Part shown: piece after piece, positions 8,512 through 17,311 of the stretch
Position numbering within the stretch: position 1 is the first letter of the stretch
How the letters are laid out: each line of letters starts with the position of its first letter
Assembly (NCBI GenBank): GCA_039811225.1
Contig: JBDHYG010000019.1
Location: forward strand, 1 to 46,844
From: JAFDXJ01 sp039811225
GTDB lineage: Bacteria > Bacteroidota > Bacteroidia > Chitinophagales > Chitinophagaceae
Length of the DNA stretch: 46,844 bases
Reading direction: 5' to 3'
Position numbers and translations under genes: made by a program
The notes under the pieces: model-generated
What the model saw: the letters and a program-made list of their open reading frames with translations, nothing else
Told to the model about the DNA's origin: nothing
The model's database searches: none

Positions 8512-10074
8512 ATGAAATCAGCTAAAATGTTTTTTGCTTTTCTCTTCCTGATGCCGATGATCCTCTTTGCGCAACAAGAAAATGTTGATCTAAATATTAT
8601 GCAAAAGATCCGCCAGGAAGGCCTGCATAACTCGCAGGTCATGGATATTGGTTTTCACCTCACTGAAGCCAGTGGCCCGCGGTTGACAAATTCGCCGGGA
8701 TATTTCCGGGCAGCCAATTATGCCAAAGACCAATTGGCCGCCTGGGGTCTGCAAAATGCCCATCTTGATCCCTGGGGAGATTTTGGAAAAAGTTGGGAAC
8801 TGGAAAAATCATATATCGCTATGACTGCCCCCTGGTATAAACCGATAGCTGCTTATCCCAAAACATGGACCAGTGGATCAAATGGCCCGCACCAGGCAGA
8901 TGTATTGCTGATTGATGCCAAAGATTCGGTGGCATTAGAAGCATACCGCGGCAAACTCGCCGGTAAGCTCCTGATAATGGATCGCGAGGATAATTATTCA
9001 ATGAGCTTCCAACCCGATGCAACCCGCTTTACTGATGTAGAATTGGATTCTATGTCTAAAGAAGTGCTCAAACCCGAAGACACCGCAGCTATGCGGAAAA
9101 GATGGGAAGCCTATATGAAAAGAAATAAAGGTGCCCAAAGTGTCCTCAACCTGCTTAAAGCCATGGCCGTTAAAGAAGGCGCTATAGCTATTTTTTCTTC
9201 CAGCCCCCGCAATCATGACGGGACCATATTTGTACAACAGGCCGGGCCTTATAAATTAACGGACCCTGACAATTTCCTGGACATTGCCCTGCAGTATGAG
9301 GATTATATGATGCTGGTACGTTTATTAAAAAATAAAGTGCCGGTAAAAATGGATATTGATGTACAAACAAAATTTTTCACAGATGACATTAAAGGTTACA
9401 ATGTTATAGCCGAGATTCCGGGTACCGATCCGAAATTGAAAGACCAGGTTGTGATGTTGGGTGGCCACCTCGACTCCTGGCAATCCGGTACCGGCGCTAC
9501 GGATAATGCCGCCGGTTCCATGGTTATGATGGAAGCCATCCGCATTTTAAAGTCCATTGGTATCAGTCCCCGCCGTACAATTCGCATTGCTTTATGGAGC
9601 GGTGAAGAACAGGGATTGCTTGGCTCCCGGGGTTATGTAAAGAAAACATTTGCCGATCCCAGGGATATGAAACTTTTACCGGAGCATAGTAAACTGTCTG
9701 TTTATTTCAACCTGGATAATGGCTCGGGAAAAATAAGAGGCGTGTACCTGCAGGAAAATGAAGCCGTGCGAAATATTTTCAGCCAATGGCTGGAACCCTT
9801 TCATGATTTAGGTGCACAAACACTTACGATCAGCAATACCGGCGGCACCGATCACCTGGCCTTTGATGCCGTAGGCTTACCGGGTTTTCAGTTTATCCAG
9901 GACCCGCTGGAATATGATACACGGACACATCATAGTAATATGGATGTATATGAACATTTACAACAAGATGACCTGAAACAAGCCGCTACCATCGTTGCCG
10001 CATTTGTTTATGATGCAGCAATGCGCGATGAAATGATCCCGCGTAAAAAATTACCGGAACCCAGAAAATTTTAA
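8512..10074 (+). CDS. Secreted M28-family zinc peptidase (carboxypeptidase Q-like)
   Basis: This 520-residue protein has a signal peptide (residues 1-20, ending MILFAQ). A protease-associated-type insert occupies about 90-250 and the M28 catalytic domain about 295-510. Metal and catalytic residues are visible: GGHLDSW (His319, Asp321), TDNAAG, SGEEQG (Glu365/Glu366), GGTDH (Asp447) and the late HHSNMDVYEH. The family consists of di-zinc aminopeptidases and dipeptidases. The layout is closest to plasma glutamate carboxypeptidase (CPQ) homologs. It would act in the periplasm or outside the cell on peptides. It is monocistronic, ending at a clear hairpin. I see no TAnnTTTG box in the 214-base upstream gap. 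Confidence 0.9.
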   Translation: MKSAKMFFAFLFLMPMILFAQQENVDLNIMQKIRQEGLHNSQVMDIGFHLTEASGPRLTNSPGYFRAANYAKDQLAAWGLQNAHLDPWGDFGKSWELEKSYIAMTAPWYKPIAAYPKTWTSGSNGPHQADVLLIDAKDSVALEAYRGKLAGKLLIMDREDNYSMSFQPDATRFTDVELDSMSKEVLKPEDTAAMRKRWEAYMKRNKGAQSVLNLLKAMAVKEGAIAIFSSSPRNHDGTIFVQQAGPYKLTDPDNFLDIALQYEDYMMLVRLLKNKVPVKMDIDVQTKFFTDDIKGYNVIAEIPGTDPKLKDQVVMLGGHLDSWQSGTGATDNAAGSMVMMEAIRILKSIGISPRRTIRIALWSGEEQGLLGSRGYVKKTFADPRDMKLLPEHSKLSVYFNLDNGSGKIRGVYLQENEAVRNIFSQWLEPFHDLGAQTLTISNTGGTDHLAFDAVGLPGFQFIQDPLEYDTRTHHSNMDVYEHLQQDDLKQAATIVAAFVYDAAMRDEMIPRKKLPEPRKF

Positions 10075-10105
10075 TTCACAAATGAAAAATTAGATCAATA
10101 AAAAG

Positions 10106-10133
10106 CGGGTTTCATAACGAAGCCCGTTTTTTT
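10106..10133. terminator. Bidirectional intrinsic terminator
   Basis: CGGGTTTC (10106-10113) pairs with GAAGCCCG (10119-10126) over eight base pairs with a five-base loop. T7 follows on the plus strand. On the minus strand the stem is followed by CTTTTTATT. It lies between the convergent M28 peptidase (ends 10074) and hldD (ends 10207). Confidence 0.85.
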
Positions 10134-10206
10134 ATAATTAAAATTTCTTTTATACCGGATGGCCATGTGGTAGGATATATAATACATCGCGATCTTTCGA
10201 ATAAAA

Positions 10207-11232
10207 TTAATAGTACTTTTTTTCTGCCAGGTATTGCGTCACGTAATCATGAATGCCCTCTTCCAGGCTATACATTTTTTCCTGGTAACCGGCATTGAAA
10301 AGCTTATCCATATTGGCTTCTGTAAAATACTGGTATTTATCGCGGATATCTTCCGGCATGGGGATGTATTGTATGGAAGGTTCTTTCTCCAATGCAGCAT
10401 AGGTAGCCCCTACAAGGTCATTGAATGTCCGCGCTTTACCGGTTCCGACATTGTATAAACCATTTTTAATCCGTTTCCATTTTTTCTGCAGCATCGATTC
10501 CATCATCCAGAAAATAACAGCCGTAATATCTTTTACATAGATAAAATCACGTAATTGCTCGCCATCTTCAAACCCCTCTTTATGGCTTTGAAATAATTTC
10601 ACAAAGCCATTTTCATTGATTTGATGAAGTGCATGAAAAATAACACTTGCCATACGGCCTTTATGATATTCATTCGGGCCATAGACATTAAAAAATTTCA
10701 ACCCGGTCCAATAGGGTGGTTGGTTTTTCTGCAACAGTGCCCATTTATCAAATTCATTTTTACTAATGCCATACGGATTCAATGGCCGCAACTGTTCTAC
10801 CACGGCATGATCATCATCATAACCATGTTCTCCCGAACCATAAGTGGCTGCTGAAGAGGCATAGATCAACGGTATAGCATAAGCCGTGCAATAATTCCAG
10901 ACATCCTGTGAATACGAAACATTTAAATCTTCCAGGATGGCATAATTGAATTCCGTTGTATCGGTTCGCGCTCCCAGATGAATGACACATTGAATGGGGT
11001 GTGCATTTTCATCCAGCCATTCCAGTAAAGTCTGGCGCTCAACCAATGCAAAATATTTTTTCCCTTCCCAGTTTTTTCTTTTTTTCTCTACCCCAAAATC
11101 ATCCACTAACACCAGGTTATCATAACCTTTTTCATTCAGGAATTGCACCATGCAACTGCCAATAAATCCGGCTGCCCCGGTGATGATGATTTTACTCGAA
11201 TGCTGTTGTGAATCTGTATTATTTTTTCCCAT
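10207..11232 (-). CDS. hldD: ADP-L-glycero-D-manno-heptose 6-epimerase
   Basis: This short-chain dehydrogenase/reductase fold protein is 341 residues from the ATG at 11232. The longer frame begins with a TTG at 11250 and adds only LKKHC, so ATG is preferred. The Rossmann motif GAAGFIG sits at the N-terminus. The region VDDFGVEKKRKNW and the catalytic YGISK (Tyr/Lys) with SSAATYG match HldD. It converts ADP-D-glycero- to ADP-L-glycero-manno-heptose for the lipopolysaccharide core. It follows purL by 21 bases on the same strand and is probably co-transcribed. No other heptose genes are in the window. Confidence 0.88.
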   Translation of the reverse strand: MGKNNTDSQQHSSKIIITGAAGFIGSCMVQFLNEKGYDNLVLVDDFGVEKKRKNWEGKKYFALVERQTLLEWLDENAHPIQCVIHLGARTDTTEFNYAILEDLNVSYSQDVWNYCTAYAIPLIYASSAATYGSGEHGYDDDHAVVEQLRPLNPYGISKNEFDKWALLQKNQPPYWTGLKFFNVYGPNEYHKGRMASVIFHALHQINENGFVKLFQSHKEGFEDGEQLRDFIYVKDITAVIFWMMESMLQKKWKRIKNGLYNVGTGKARTFNDLVGATYAALEKEPSIQYIPMPEDIRDKYQYFTEANMDKLFNAGYQEKMYSLEEGIHDYVTQYLAEKKYY

Positions 11233-11253
11233 GCAATGTTTTTTAAGCAACCA

Positions 11254-13506
11254 CTATGCATTTATCCAATGCTCAATAGCGGTATCATATTTATCTTTCC
11301 AGGCAGTAATCGGCCCCCAATCCTCACCGGCTATTCTTATAGTGCCGGAAGTAACCTTACCCAATAGCGTAACAGGAATATTATTCGCGGCTGCCCTTTG
11401 TTTAATCGTCGCTAATTGCTTGTCATTACAACTGATTACTACCCGGCTTTGTGCTTCACCCAACCAGAATGCATCTACCCTACTTTCGAAAGTAGCATCA
11501 ATATCAAATCCCAGGTTCCTGTGAAAGCCTTTCTCCATCAGCGTGATCAGCAAGCCCCCTTCACTGATATCATGTGCACTCTGTAACTGCCCATCATGAA
11601 TTAGAGATAATAAAAATTTTTGCAAAATAAACTCTTCCTCCAGGTTAAATGCCGGGCAGGAAGAATATTCCACTTGTTTGATCTTATGCAAATATTCAGA
11701 AGAACCTATATCATTTCTTATTTCACCCAGCAATACAATATGATCACCTGCTTCTTTAAAGTCCAGCGTCATCTTTTTTTCGGGATCATCTAAAATACCA
11801 ACCATCCCAATCGTAGGTGTGGGATACACCGGGCCTTCCGGGTTTTGATTATAAAAACTCACATTGCCCCCTGTCACCGGCGTATCAAATTTTCGACAAG
11901 CTTCTCCCATTCCCCGTATCGCTTCACTGAATTGATAATACACTTCCGGATCGTATGGGTTACCGAAATTCAGGCAATTGGTAACACCAATAGGTAAAGC
12001 GCCACTGCACACAATATTCCGCGCTGCTTCGGCCACGGCTATCATAGCCCCTGTATAAGGATCGGCAAAAACATAACGGCTATTGCAATCCGTTGTTACT
12101 GCCAGCGCCGTGCCCGTTTCTTTCACTAAAACAATGGCGGCATCCGAAGGGGCATTGGTGCTCAGGTTTGCCGCGCCAACCGTACTATCGTATTGCCGCG
12201 TAACCCATCTTTTACTGGCAATATTGGGGATAATAATCAATTGCTCTGCTATGGACTTTAATTGGCCTGGTGAAATATCGGCTATACTGTCAATACTAAA
12301 TGCCTTGTTTTTCTCCAGGTATTTGGGTATGGCTGTTTCCCTCGAATATTGCGGCGCTCCACCACCTAATACCAGCAGGTCTGCTGGAATTTCAGCTTCC
12401 AGCTTTTCATGATAATAAAATTGCAAAATGCCATCATCTGTAACATCGCCGATATGACTGCAAGGCAGGTCCCATTTTTCAAAGATCCGTTGTACTTCTG
12501 CTTCCCGGCCTTTTTTTACAACAACCAACATGCGCTCCTGGCTTTCACTCAACAATAATTCCCAGGCCTTCATGCCTGCATCCGTTTCAGCATCTGCCTT
12601 GGAGCGGGTGGGCACTTTATCCAGGTGAATGATCATTCCAGATTTTCCTTTGGCACTCATTTCTGCCGTGCTGCAAATAATACCGGCGGCACCCATATCC
12701 TGCATGCCCACTACGGCGCCGGTTGCAATGATTTCCAGGCAGGCTTCCAATAATTTTTTTTCCTGGAAGGGATCGCCCACTTGTACCGCAGGTAATTCTT
12801 CCACACTTTCTTCCGTAATATTTGCGCTGGCAAAACTGGCTCCGCCTATGCCATCTTTCCCGGTAGCACTCCCGACAAAGAAAACCGGATTGCCCTTTCC
12901 CTCGGCAGTCGCACTGATTGTCTCGCCCACTTTTACAATTCCCACACTCATTGCATTGACCAAGGGATTGGTATGATAACAGTCTTCAAAATAAATTTCA
13001 CCGGCAACCGTGGGTACACCAAAGCAATTGCCATAATGACCAATACCACGGACAACCCCATTCAGTAAACGTTTTGTCTTAGCATCTGTTTGGCCATCCC
13101 TCGTGGAAAGACTGCCAAAGCGCAGGCTATTCAGTGAAGCAATTGGCCGGGCGCCCATTGTAAAAATGTCGCGTTGAATGCCACCAACCCCGGTAGCCGC
13201 ACCCTGAAATGGTTCAATAGCACTGGGGTGATTATGGGATTCTATTTTGAAAACAACAGCATAGCCATTCCCGATATCCATGAGGCCGGCATTTTCTTCC
13301 CCGGCTTCTACCAACATTCGGCCTCCTTTGCGGGGAAGGGTTTTTAATAATTTGATGGAATTTTTATAACTGCAATGCTCGCTCCACATGCCACTGAAGG
13401 CGCATAATTCAGTAAAATTGGGGGTACGTCCAATCGCTTTTTTTATTTGTTCAAACTCATCTTCTGTCAGGCGCAATTCTTCAGCGATTTTTGCATTGAT
13501 TTCCAT
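11254..13506 (-). CDS. purL: Phosphoribosylformylglycinamidine synthase subunit PurL
   Basis: This 750-residue protein has the length of the short PurL type, which needs separate PurS and PurQ partners. The conserved start is intact (RTPNFTELCAFSGMWSEHCSYKNS, residues about 29-52), followed by the ATP-binding AGEENAGLMDIG and HNHPSAIEPFQGAATGVGG. A second half begins near residue 400 (RQYDSTVGAANL). It catalyses the fourth step of purine synthesis, FGAR to FGAM, using ammonia from PurQ. No purS or purQ is nearby. The start is ATG. A good promoter box lies 84 bases upstream, with a structured leader in between. hldD follows by 21 bases. Confidence 0.96.
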   Translation of the reverse strand: MEINAKIAEELRLTEDEFEQIKKAIGRTPNFTELCAFSGMWSEHCSYKNSIKLLKTLPRKGGRMLVEAGEENAGLMDIGNGYAVVFKIESHNHPSAIEPFQGAATGVGGIQRDIFTMGARPIASLNSLRFGSLSTRDGQTDAKTKRLLNGVVRGIGHYGNCFGVPTVAGEIYFEDCYHTNPLVNAMSVGIVKVGETISATAEGKGNPVFFVGSATGKDGIGGASFASANITEESVEELPAVQVGDPFQEKKLLEACLEIIATGAVVGMQDMGAAGIICSTAEMSAKGKSGMIIHLDKVPTRSKADAETDAGMKAWELLLSESQERMLVVVKKGREAEVQRIFEKWDLPCSHIGDVTDDGILQFYYHEKLEAEIPADLLVLGGGAPQYSRETAIPKYLEKNKAFSIDSIADISPGQLKSIAEQLIIIPNIASKRWVTRQYDSTVGAANLSTNAPSDAAIVLVKETGTALAVTTDCNSRYVFADPYTGAMIAVAEAARNIVCSGALPIGVTNCLNFGNPYDPEVYYQFSEAIRGMGEACRKFDTPVTGGNVSFYNQNPEGPVYPTPTIGMVGILDDPEKKMTLDFKEAGDHIVLLGEIRNDIGSSEYLHKIKQVEYSSCPAFNLEEEFILQKFLLSLIHDGQLQSAHDISEGGLLITLMEKGFHRNLGFDIDATFESRVDAFWLGEAQSRVVISCNDKQLATIKQRAAANNIPVTLLGKVTSGTIRIAGEDWGPITAWKDKYDTAIEHWINA

Positions 13507-13589
13507 ATTTGTGCATTTTGTATCCGGGTTTCCGGAAATTTTCTACAGCTCCCGGCAGCCGGAAGGCTACCTTCCATTTTCCAATGGCG
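13507..13589 (-). promoter_or_regulatory. Structured 5' leader of purL
   Basis: In the transcribed strand three hairpins can form in tandem. CCATT-GGAA-AATGG spans 13574-13587. GGAAGG-TAG-CCTTCC spans 13561-13575 and shares two bases with the first. CCGGG (13551-13555) pairs with CCCGG (13524-13528) and encloses a perfect TTTCCGGAAA palindrome at 13529-13538. No T-run follows any of them. I do not recognise a known purine riboswitch core. It may be a protein or metabolite-binding element, or chance structure. Confidence 0.4.
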
Positions 13590-13597
13590 CAAAGGTA
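13590..13597 (-). promoter_or_regulatory. Promoter -7 box for purL (TACCTTTG)
   Basis: TACCTTTG on the minus strand matches the Bacteroidota consensus TAnnTTTG exactly and is followed by CGCC. It separates purL from the endolysin-like cassette upstream, so purL need not depend on that cassette's promoter. A -33 element is not clear. Confidence 0.65.
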
Positions 13598-13684
13598 GGC
13601 AAGGCGCTATGTTCCAGAAAGGATAGTTGAAAAAAAAATTGTAAAAAAGAGTGGTTATGGAAAAAATACGCTATTTCCATTTTT

Positions 13685-14008
13685 TCATTTGATTCCCAAT
13701 GCCGCAGCCACGGCTTTTTCCAAAACAGTAAAAGCTGCATTTGCCGCATTTTGTGCCATCACTTTAGTAATAACAGCCAGGGCATGTAATTCCGATGTAA
13801 AAATTTTCTTCTCATCTTGTAAGCGTGCCAAAAAGAATTTTTCACTGAGTTGGTTACTCAAGCGCAGGCTGGTCAACAGGTCAATCCGTTCTTTCCGGCT
13901 TTGCAAAAAATCAACGGCAGTACCTTTGGCAAATTCCCAATTGTCTTTTAAAGAATCTTTGGCGGCACCTAACATATTGGCCAGCACTTCATCCAAATCA
14001 AATTTCAT
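13685..14008 (-). CDS. Conserved-looking hypothetical protein, third gene of endolysin-like cassette
   Basis: This 107-residue soluble, mostly helical protein begins MKFDLDEVLANML and ends with an alanine-rich helix (AQNAANAAFTVLEKAVAAALG). It has no signal peptide and no clear membrane segment, so it is not an obvious holin. The family is not recognised. It begins 16 bases after the stop of the lipoprotein gene and is probably co-transcribed with it and the endolysin-like gene. Its function is unknown. A cytoplasmic partner or immunity role would be speculation. Confidence 0.65.
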   Translation of the reverse strand: MKFDLDEVLANMLGAAKDSLKDNWEFAKGTAVDFLQSRKERIDLLTSLRLSNQLSEKFFLARLQDEKKIFTSELHALAVITKVMAQNAANAAFTVLEKAVAAALGIK

Positions 14009-14024
14009 ACACTTTTTGTTTTAA

Positions 14025-14486
14025 TTATTTTACTTTGCTCAGGGCAATTTCTTCCAGTAATACCGGTTTCCACAAGGCTTTCAATTGTTCATTATAAATG
14101 AGGAACTCGGCATTGGATAAAGTTTGCCTGTCGGCATGATCTTTTTTTGCCTGTTCAAAATATGTTTTCAATGTTTTTACCGATGCCACGATATCACCGG
14201 CATTGGAACGAATTTCATTTTTCATCAGGATTGAATTTATTTCTACTTCAATATCCAAATAGCTTTTTGAATATAAGGCATAGTTTTTCTCCGCAGTGGG
14301 TGCATTCATCATTTCAAGGTATAGTTTATCGGTCATCTTAGCAGCATTTTCTATTTGCGTTTGCAATGCCGCATCATACGTGGGTACCAGGGATACCCGG
14401 CAGGCCTGTAATAAAAAAAAGGAAATAAAAAACAGGGAACTGCTGATTGCCTTTGTCCTTAGTTTGATTTTAATGATTCGTTCCAT
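14025..14486 (-). CDS. Putative lipoprotein, second gene of endolysin-like cassette
   Basis: This 153-residue protein has a lipoprotein signal: basic start MERIIKIKLR, a hydrophobic stretch, and LLQAC with Cys29 as the lipidation site. The mature part is helical and charged (YLEMMNAPTAEKNYALY, LKTYFEQAKKDHADRQTL) and resembles a coiled-coil bundle. The family is not recognised. It begins 9 bases after the endolysin-like gene and ends 16 bases before the 107-residue gene, so all three form one unit. In size and lipidation it resembles spanin-type or periplasmic adaptor proteins, but I see no sequence match to support that. Confidence 0.68.
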   Translation of the reverse strand: MERIIKIKLRTKAISSSLFFISFFLLQACRVSLVPTYDAALQTQIENAAKMTDKLYLEMMNAPTAEKNYALYSKSYLDIEVEINSILMKNEIRSNAGDIVASVKTLKTYFEQAKKDHADRQTLSNAEFLIYNEQLKALWKPVLLEEIALSKVK

Positions 14487-14495
14487 CTTTCAAAT

Positions 14496-15284
14496 TTATT
14501 TGTTTTCCGGGTCACCATCGAGGTATTTTCCGGTAAACCGGAAATAAGCATCCGATGTTTGCCTTCCTGCTTTGCCATCTACTTTCAGGTAAGCGCCCGC
14601 CAGGTTCAGCATTTTTTGCAATTCCTCTGCTTTTCGCACAAAGCGGTTGGGGGCATATTTTACCTGTTTACCCAGGTGCACAATAAAATTTACTCTATCG
14701 GAAATGCCGGAAGGCACCAATTGAATTTCCACCATGCGGCGCAACAGGGTGCCTCCGCCGCATTGCCTGGAAACCGCGGTAGGGCTATATTTCCCGTCTT
14801 CCATGAATTTTCCTTTTGTATAATGATTGCTATATGCCCAGAGATAAGGTGAATAAATCCCTTTGCTTCGGTAGCCAAAACCATTATACGCTTCCATTTT
14901 ATACAACATGCCGGGAATACTCCAGTCGGACCAACTATCAAATGCATCATAATGCAAGGCATCTATTGCACTGAATTCCCAGGTGAAAGGTGGTGTGCCA
15001 TCAACCGGTCTTCCGGCAGGTACATGCACGGTGCGTGCTGTCAGCGGATCTCCATTATACAGGTGTGTTTTAAAATTATTCCCGGATTCCATGGCATGTA
15101 GAATCCCAATAAAAAACCAGGGCACTTGTGTAACATTCGAAACCGTACTATACCTGGATGCATTGGATGTAATTTTTTTTATCACGGCATTTACTTCAGC
15201 ATATTTATCCGGGTTAATGATACAGGTATCAAAAAGTCGTTGGTATTCACTGCGGAGTTGTGGTGTTAATGAAATGGATGGCAT
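14496..15284 (-). CDS. Lysozyme-like endolysin with C-terminal peptidoglycan-binding domain
   Basis: This 262-residue protein has no signal peptide. Residues about 50-190 match a lysozyme-like family seen in phage and bacterial genomes: WFFIGILHAMESGNNF with a candidate catalytic Glu in AMESG, then THLYNGDPLTARTVHVPAGRP and FTWEFSAIDAL. Residues about 215-262 form a peptidoglycan-binding repeat (LQKMLNLAGAYLKVDGKAG, then GKYLDGDP). It probably cleaves peptidoglycan glycan strands. Lacking an export signal, it would need a holin or lysis to reach its substrate, as phage endolysins do. It heads a three-gene unit and is preceded by an imperfect palindrome. No phage structural gene is present. 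Confidence 0.75.
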   Translation of the reverse strand: MPSISLTPQLRSEYQRLFDTCIINPDKYAEVNAVIKKITSNASRYSTVSNVTQVPWFFIGILHAMESGNNFKTHLYNGDPLTARTVHVPAGRPVDGTPPFTWEFSAIDALHYDAFDSWSDWSIPGMLYKMEAYNGFGYRSKGIYSPYLWAYSNHYTKGKFMEDGKYSPTAVSRQCGGGTLLRRMVEIQLVPSGISDRVNFIVHLGKQVKYAPNRFVRKAEELQKMLNLAGAYLKVDGKAGRQTSDAYFRFTGKYLDGDPENK

Positions 15285-15295
15285 ATTTCATTTTT

Positions 15296-15315
15296 AACTG
15301 TATAAATATACTGTT
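15296..15315. promoter_or_regulatory. Imperfect 20-bp palindrome upstream of endolysin-like cassette
   Basis: AACTGTATAAATATACTGTT is symmetric at eight of ten positions per arm. It lies 12 bases upstream of the endolysin-like start. On the minus strand it also contains TATATTTA, one base off the TAnnTTTG promoter box. An operator overlapping a promoter would fit, for example one bound by a phage-type repressor. Confidence 0.4.
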
Positions 15316-15341
15316 CATTGCTGAATACCGCAAGCATCTGC

Positions 15342-16532
15342 CTAACTATTTTGGATGGCATCTTTCAGTGCCTGGCACATTGCCTGCAATTCATCCGTCG
15401 TGATAATCAGTGGTGGCGCTATGCGCAAACAAGCAGGGGCAAAGAGGAACCAATCCGTGATAAGGCCATTTTGAATAGCACTTCGGATAGCTGCATGACA
15501 GGATTTTTCATCCGCAAATTGGAGAGCGCCCCATAAGCCGGCTGTGCGCAGGGAGGTGCCAGGGATATTGGATAAATATGCCTGCATTATTTTTTCCTTT
15601 TCCTTTATTGCCGGAATAAAATTTCCTTCCAATAAAATTTCAAATGCCTGCATGCCGGCGGCACAGGAAACAGGATGCCCGCCGAATGTAGTGATATGGC
15701 CTAATGCCGGGTTTTCTGTCAACACCTGCATGATCTGCCTGGCAGCAATAAAAGCGCCCAATGGCATACCACCCCCTATTGCTTTTCCCAATAACAAAAT
15801 ATCCGGTACCACCTCATATTGATCAAAGGCCCAAAGGCTACCCGTTCTGCCAAAGCCGGCCTGGATTTCATCCAGCACCAATAAAGTGCCTTGCCTTTCA
15901 CATTGCGCTTTGACTTTTTTTAACCAGTCATCCGGGGGTTTTAAAACGCCGCTTTCAGCCTGTATAGTTTCTGCAAATACAGCCGCCGTCTGGCTGTTGA
16001 TGGCAGGAATAACCCGGTCATCTCCATAATCAAATTCCATAATGCCGGGAAGCAAGGGTCGGTAAGCGCTTCGCCATTTTTCATCACCCAGCATACTCAA
16101 TGCACCTTGCGTGCTGCCATGATAAGCTTTCTTAAAAGAAATAACCTGTTGCCTTCCGGTAAAGCGTTTGGCAAGTTTCATAGCGCCTTCCGTAGCTTCG
16201 GCACCACTATTAGTAAAGTAAACACAATCCAATGGTTGGGGTAAATGTTGACAAAGCAGGCTGGCATATTTTACCTGTGGGCTTTCAATAAATTCTCCAT
16301 ACACGATCAGGTGCATATATGCGGTGACTTGTTCCTGCACCGCACGGATGACGCGGGGATCAGAATGCCCGATATTCGCCACATTGAAGCCGGAGATCAT
16401 ATCTATATATTTTTTCCCATCGGCATCATACAAATAAATACCCTCGGCTTTCACCATTTCCAGGCCTATGGGTGCCGGAGAAGTTTGTGCTATATGCCGG
16501 AGAAACAATTGCCTGTTGGGAAAATTTTGCAT
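15342..16532 (-). CDS. Class III PLP-dependent aminotransferase (acetylornithine/ornithine type)
   Basis: This 396-residue protein has the class III fold-type I pattern. NSGAEATEGAMKLA (108-121) binds the PLP phosphate, LVLDEIQAGFGRTG carries Asp221, which contacts the pyridine nitrogen, and Lys250 in LLLGKAIGGGMPLG forms the Schiff base. The early YLYDADGKKYIDMISGFNVANIGH block is standard. Family members act on acetylornithine, ornithine, 4-aminobutyrate or other omega-amino acids, and the sequence alone does not decide which. There are no arginine-pathway genes nearby. It is divergent from the gamma carbonic anhydrase gene, and the endolysin-like gene follows after 57 bases. Confidence 0.9.
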   Translation of the reverse strand: MQNFPNRQLFLRHIAQTSPAPIGLEMVKAEGIYLYDADGKKYIDMISGFNVANIGHSDPRVIRAVQEQVTAYMHLIVYGEFIESPQVKYASLLCQHLPQPLDCVYFTNSGAEATEGAMKLAKRFTGRQQVISFKKAYHGSTQGALSMLGDEKWRSAYRPLLPGIMEFDYGDDRVIPAINSQTAAVFAETIQAESGVLKPPDDWLKKVKAQCERQGTLLVLDEIQAGFGRTGSLWAFDQYEVVPDILLLGKAIGGGMPLGAFIAARQIMQVLTENPALGHITTFGGHPVSCAAGMQAFEILLEGNFIPAIKEKEKIMQAYLSNIPGTSLRTAGLWGALQFADEKSCHAAIRSAIQNGLITDWFLFAPACLRIAPPLIITTDELQAMCQALKDAIQNS

Positions 16533-16586
16533 AAGAAATAGAACGAGAGTATTTAAATTTAAGCCGAAAATTAAACTATTTATTTT

Positions 16587-17117
16587 ATGTCTTATATCAT
16601 TCCGGTTTTAGGGAAAGAACCTGTCCTGGGAGAAAATTGTTTTATTGCCCCCAATGCCACGCTGATTGGCGATGTGGTTGCCGGTGATGAATGCAGCTTT
16701 TGGTTCAATACCGTGGTACGGGGTGATGTCCATTACATAAAAATGGGGAACCGGGTCAATGTGCAGGATGGGGCGGTGATTCATTGTACTTATCAGAAAA
16801 ACCCGGTCAATATCGGGCATAATGTTTCCATCGGGCATAATGCCATTGTTCATGGCTGTACGGTATTTGATAATGTATTGATTGGAATGGGTGCGCTGGT
16901 CATGGATCGTTGCCAGGTACACAGTAATAGTATTATTGCCGCCGGGGCGGTGGTTTTGGAAGGTACGGTGGTGGAAGATGGCAGCATATTTGCCGGTGTG
17001 CCGGCCAAAAAAGTAAAGGAAATTGCCAAAGATTCGGTACATGAAGAGATTCAACGTATTGCCCGGAATTATGTAAAATATGCGTCCTGGTTTGACCACC
17101 TGAAAGCAACAAAATAA
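16587..17117 (+). CDS. Gamma-carbonic-anhydrase-like hexapeptide-repeat protein (YrdA/PaaY family)
   Basis: This 176-residue left-handed beta-helix protein has repeated hexapeptides through about residues 10-150. RGDVHYIKMGNRVNVQDGAVIHCT and IGHNVSIGHNAIVHGCTV contain the metal-ligand histidines of the gamma-class carbonic anhydrase fold. The end IFAGVPAKKVKEI is typical. Members are trimeric, and many have no measured carbonic anhydrase activity, so enzymatic function is uncertain. It is divergent from the aminotransferase, with 54 bases between starts. The convergent gap after it (17118-17311) shows no clear terminator. Confidence 0.9.
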   Translation: MSYIIPVLGKEPVLGENCFIAPNATLIGDVVAGDECSFWFNTVVRGDVHYIKMGNRVNVQDGAVIHCTYQKNPVNIGHNVSIGHNAIVHGCTVFDNVLIGMGALVMDRCQVHSNSIIAAGAVVLEGTVVEDGSIFAGVPAKKVKEIAKDSVHEEIQRIARNYVKYASWFDHLKATK

Positions 17118-17311
17118 GCAGGCCGGATGTCTTATATTCAGGTGGAGTTAAGAAACCAGGCTGACTGCTTTTTTTCAGGAAAGATATACTTCGAATGTTA
17201 ACAGGAACCAATCATTTTTTCCTGCTTTTTTATACATTGCTATTCCGAAAAAATGGAAGCTTCTTGCATATTAGTTCATCCCCATTTATGCAAATAATTT
17301 TTCAAAAATTA

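Noticed and set aside
13567..13749. 60-residue minus-strand frame across the purL leader
   Set aside because: It overlaps the 107-residue gene in another frame, has low-complexity composition and no start context. It is better read as leader and promoter.
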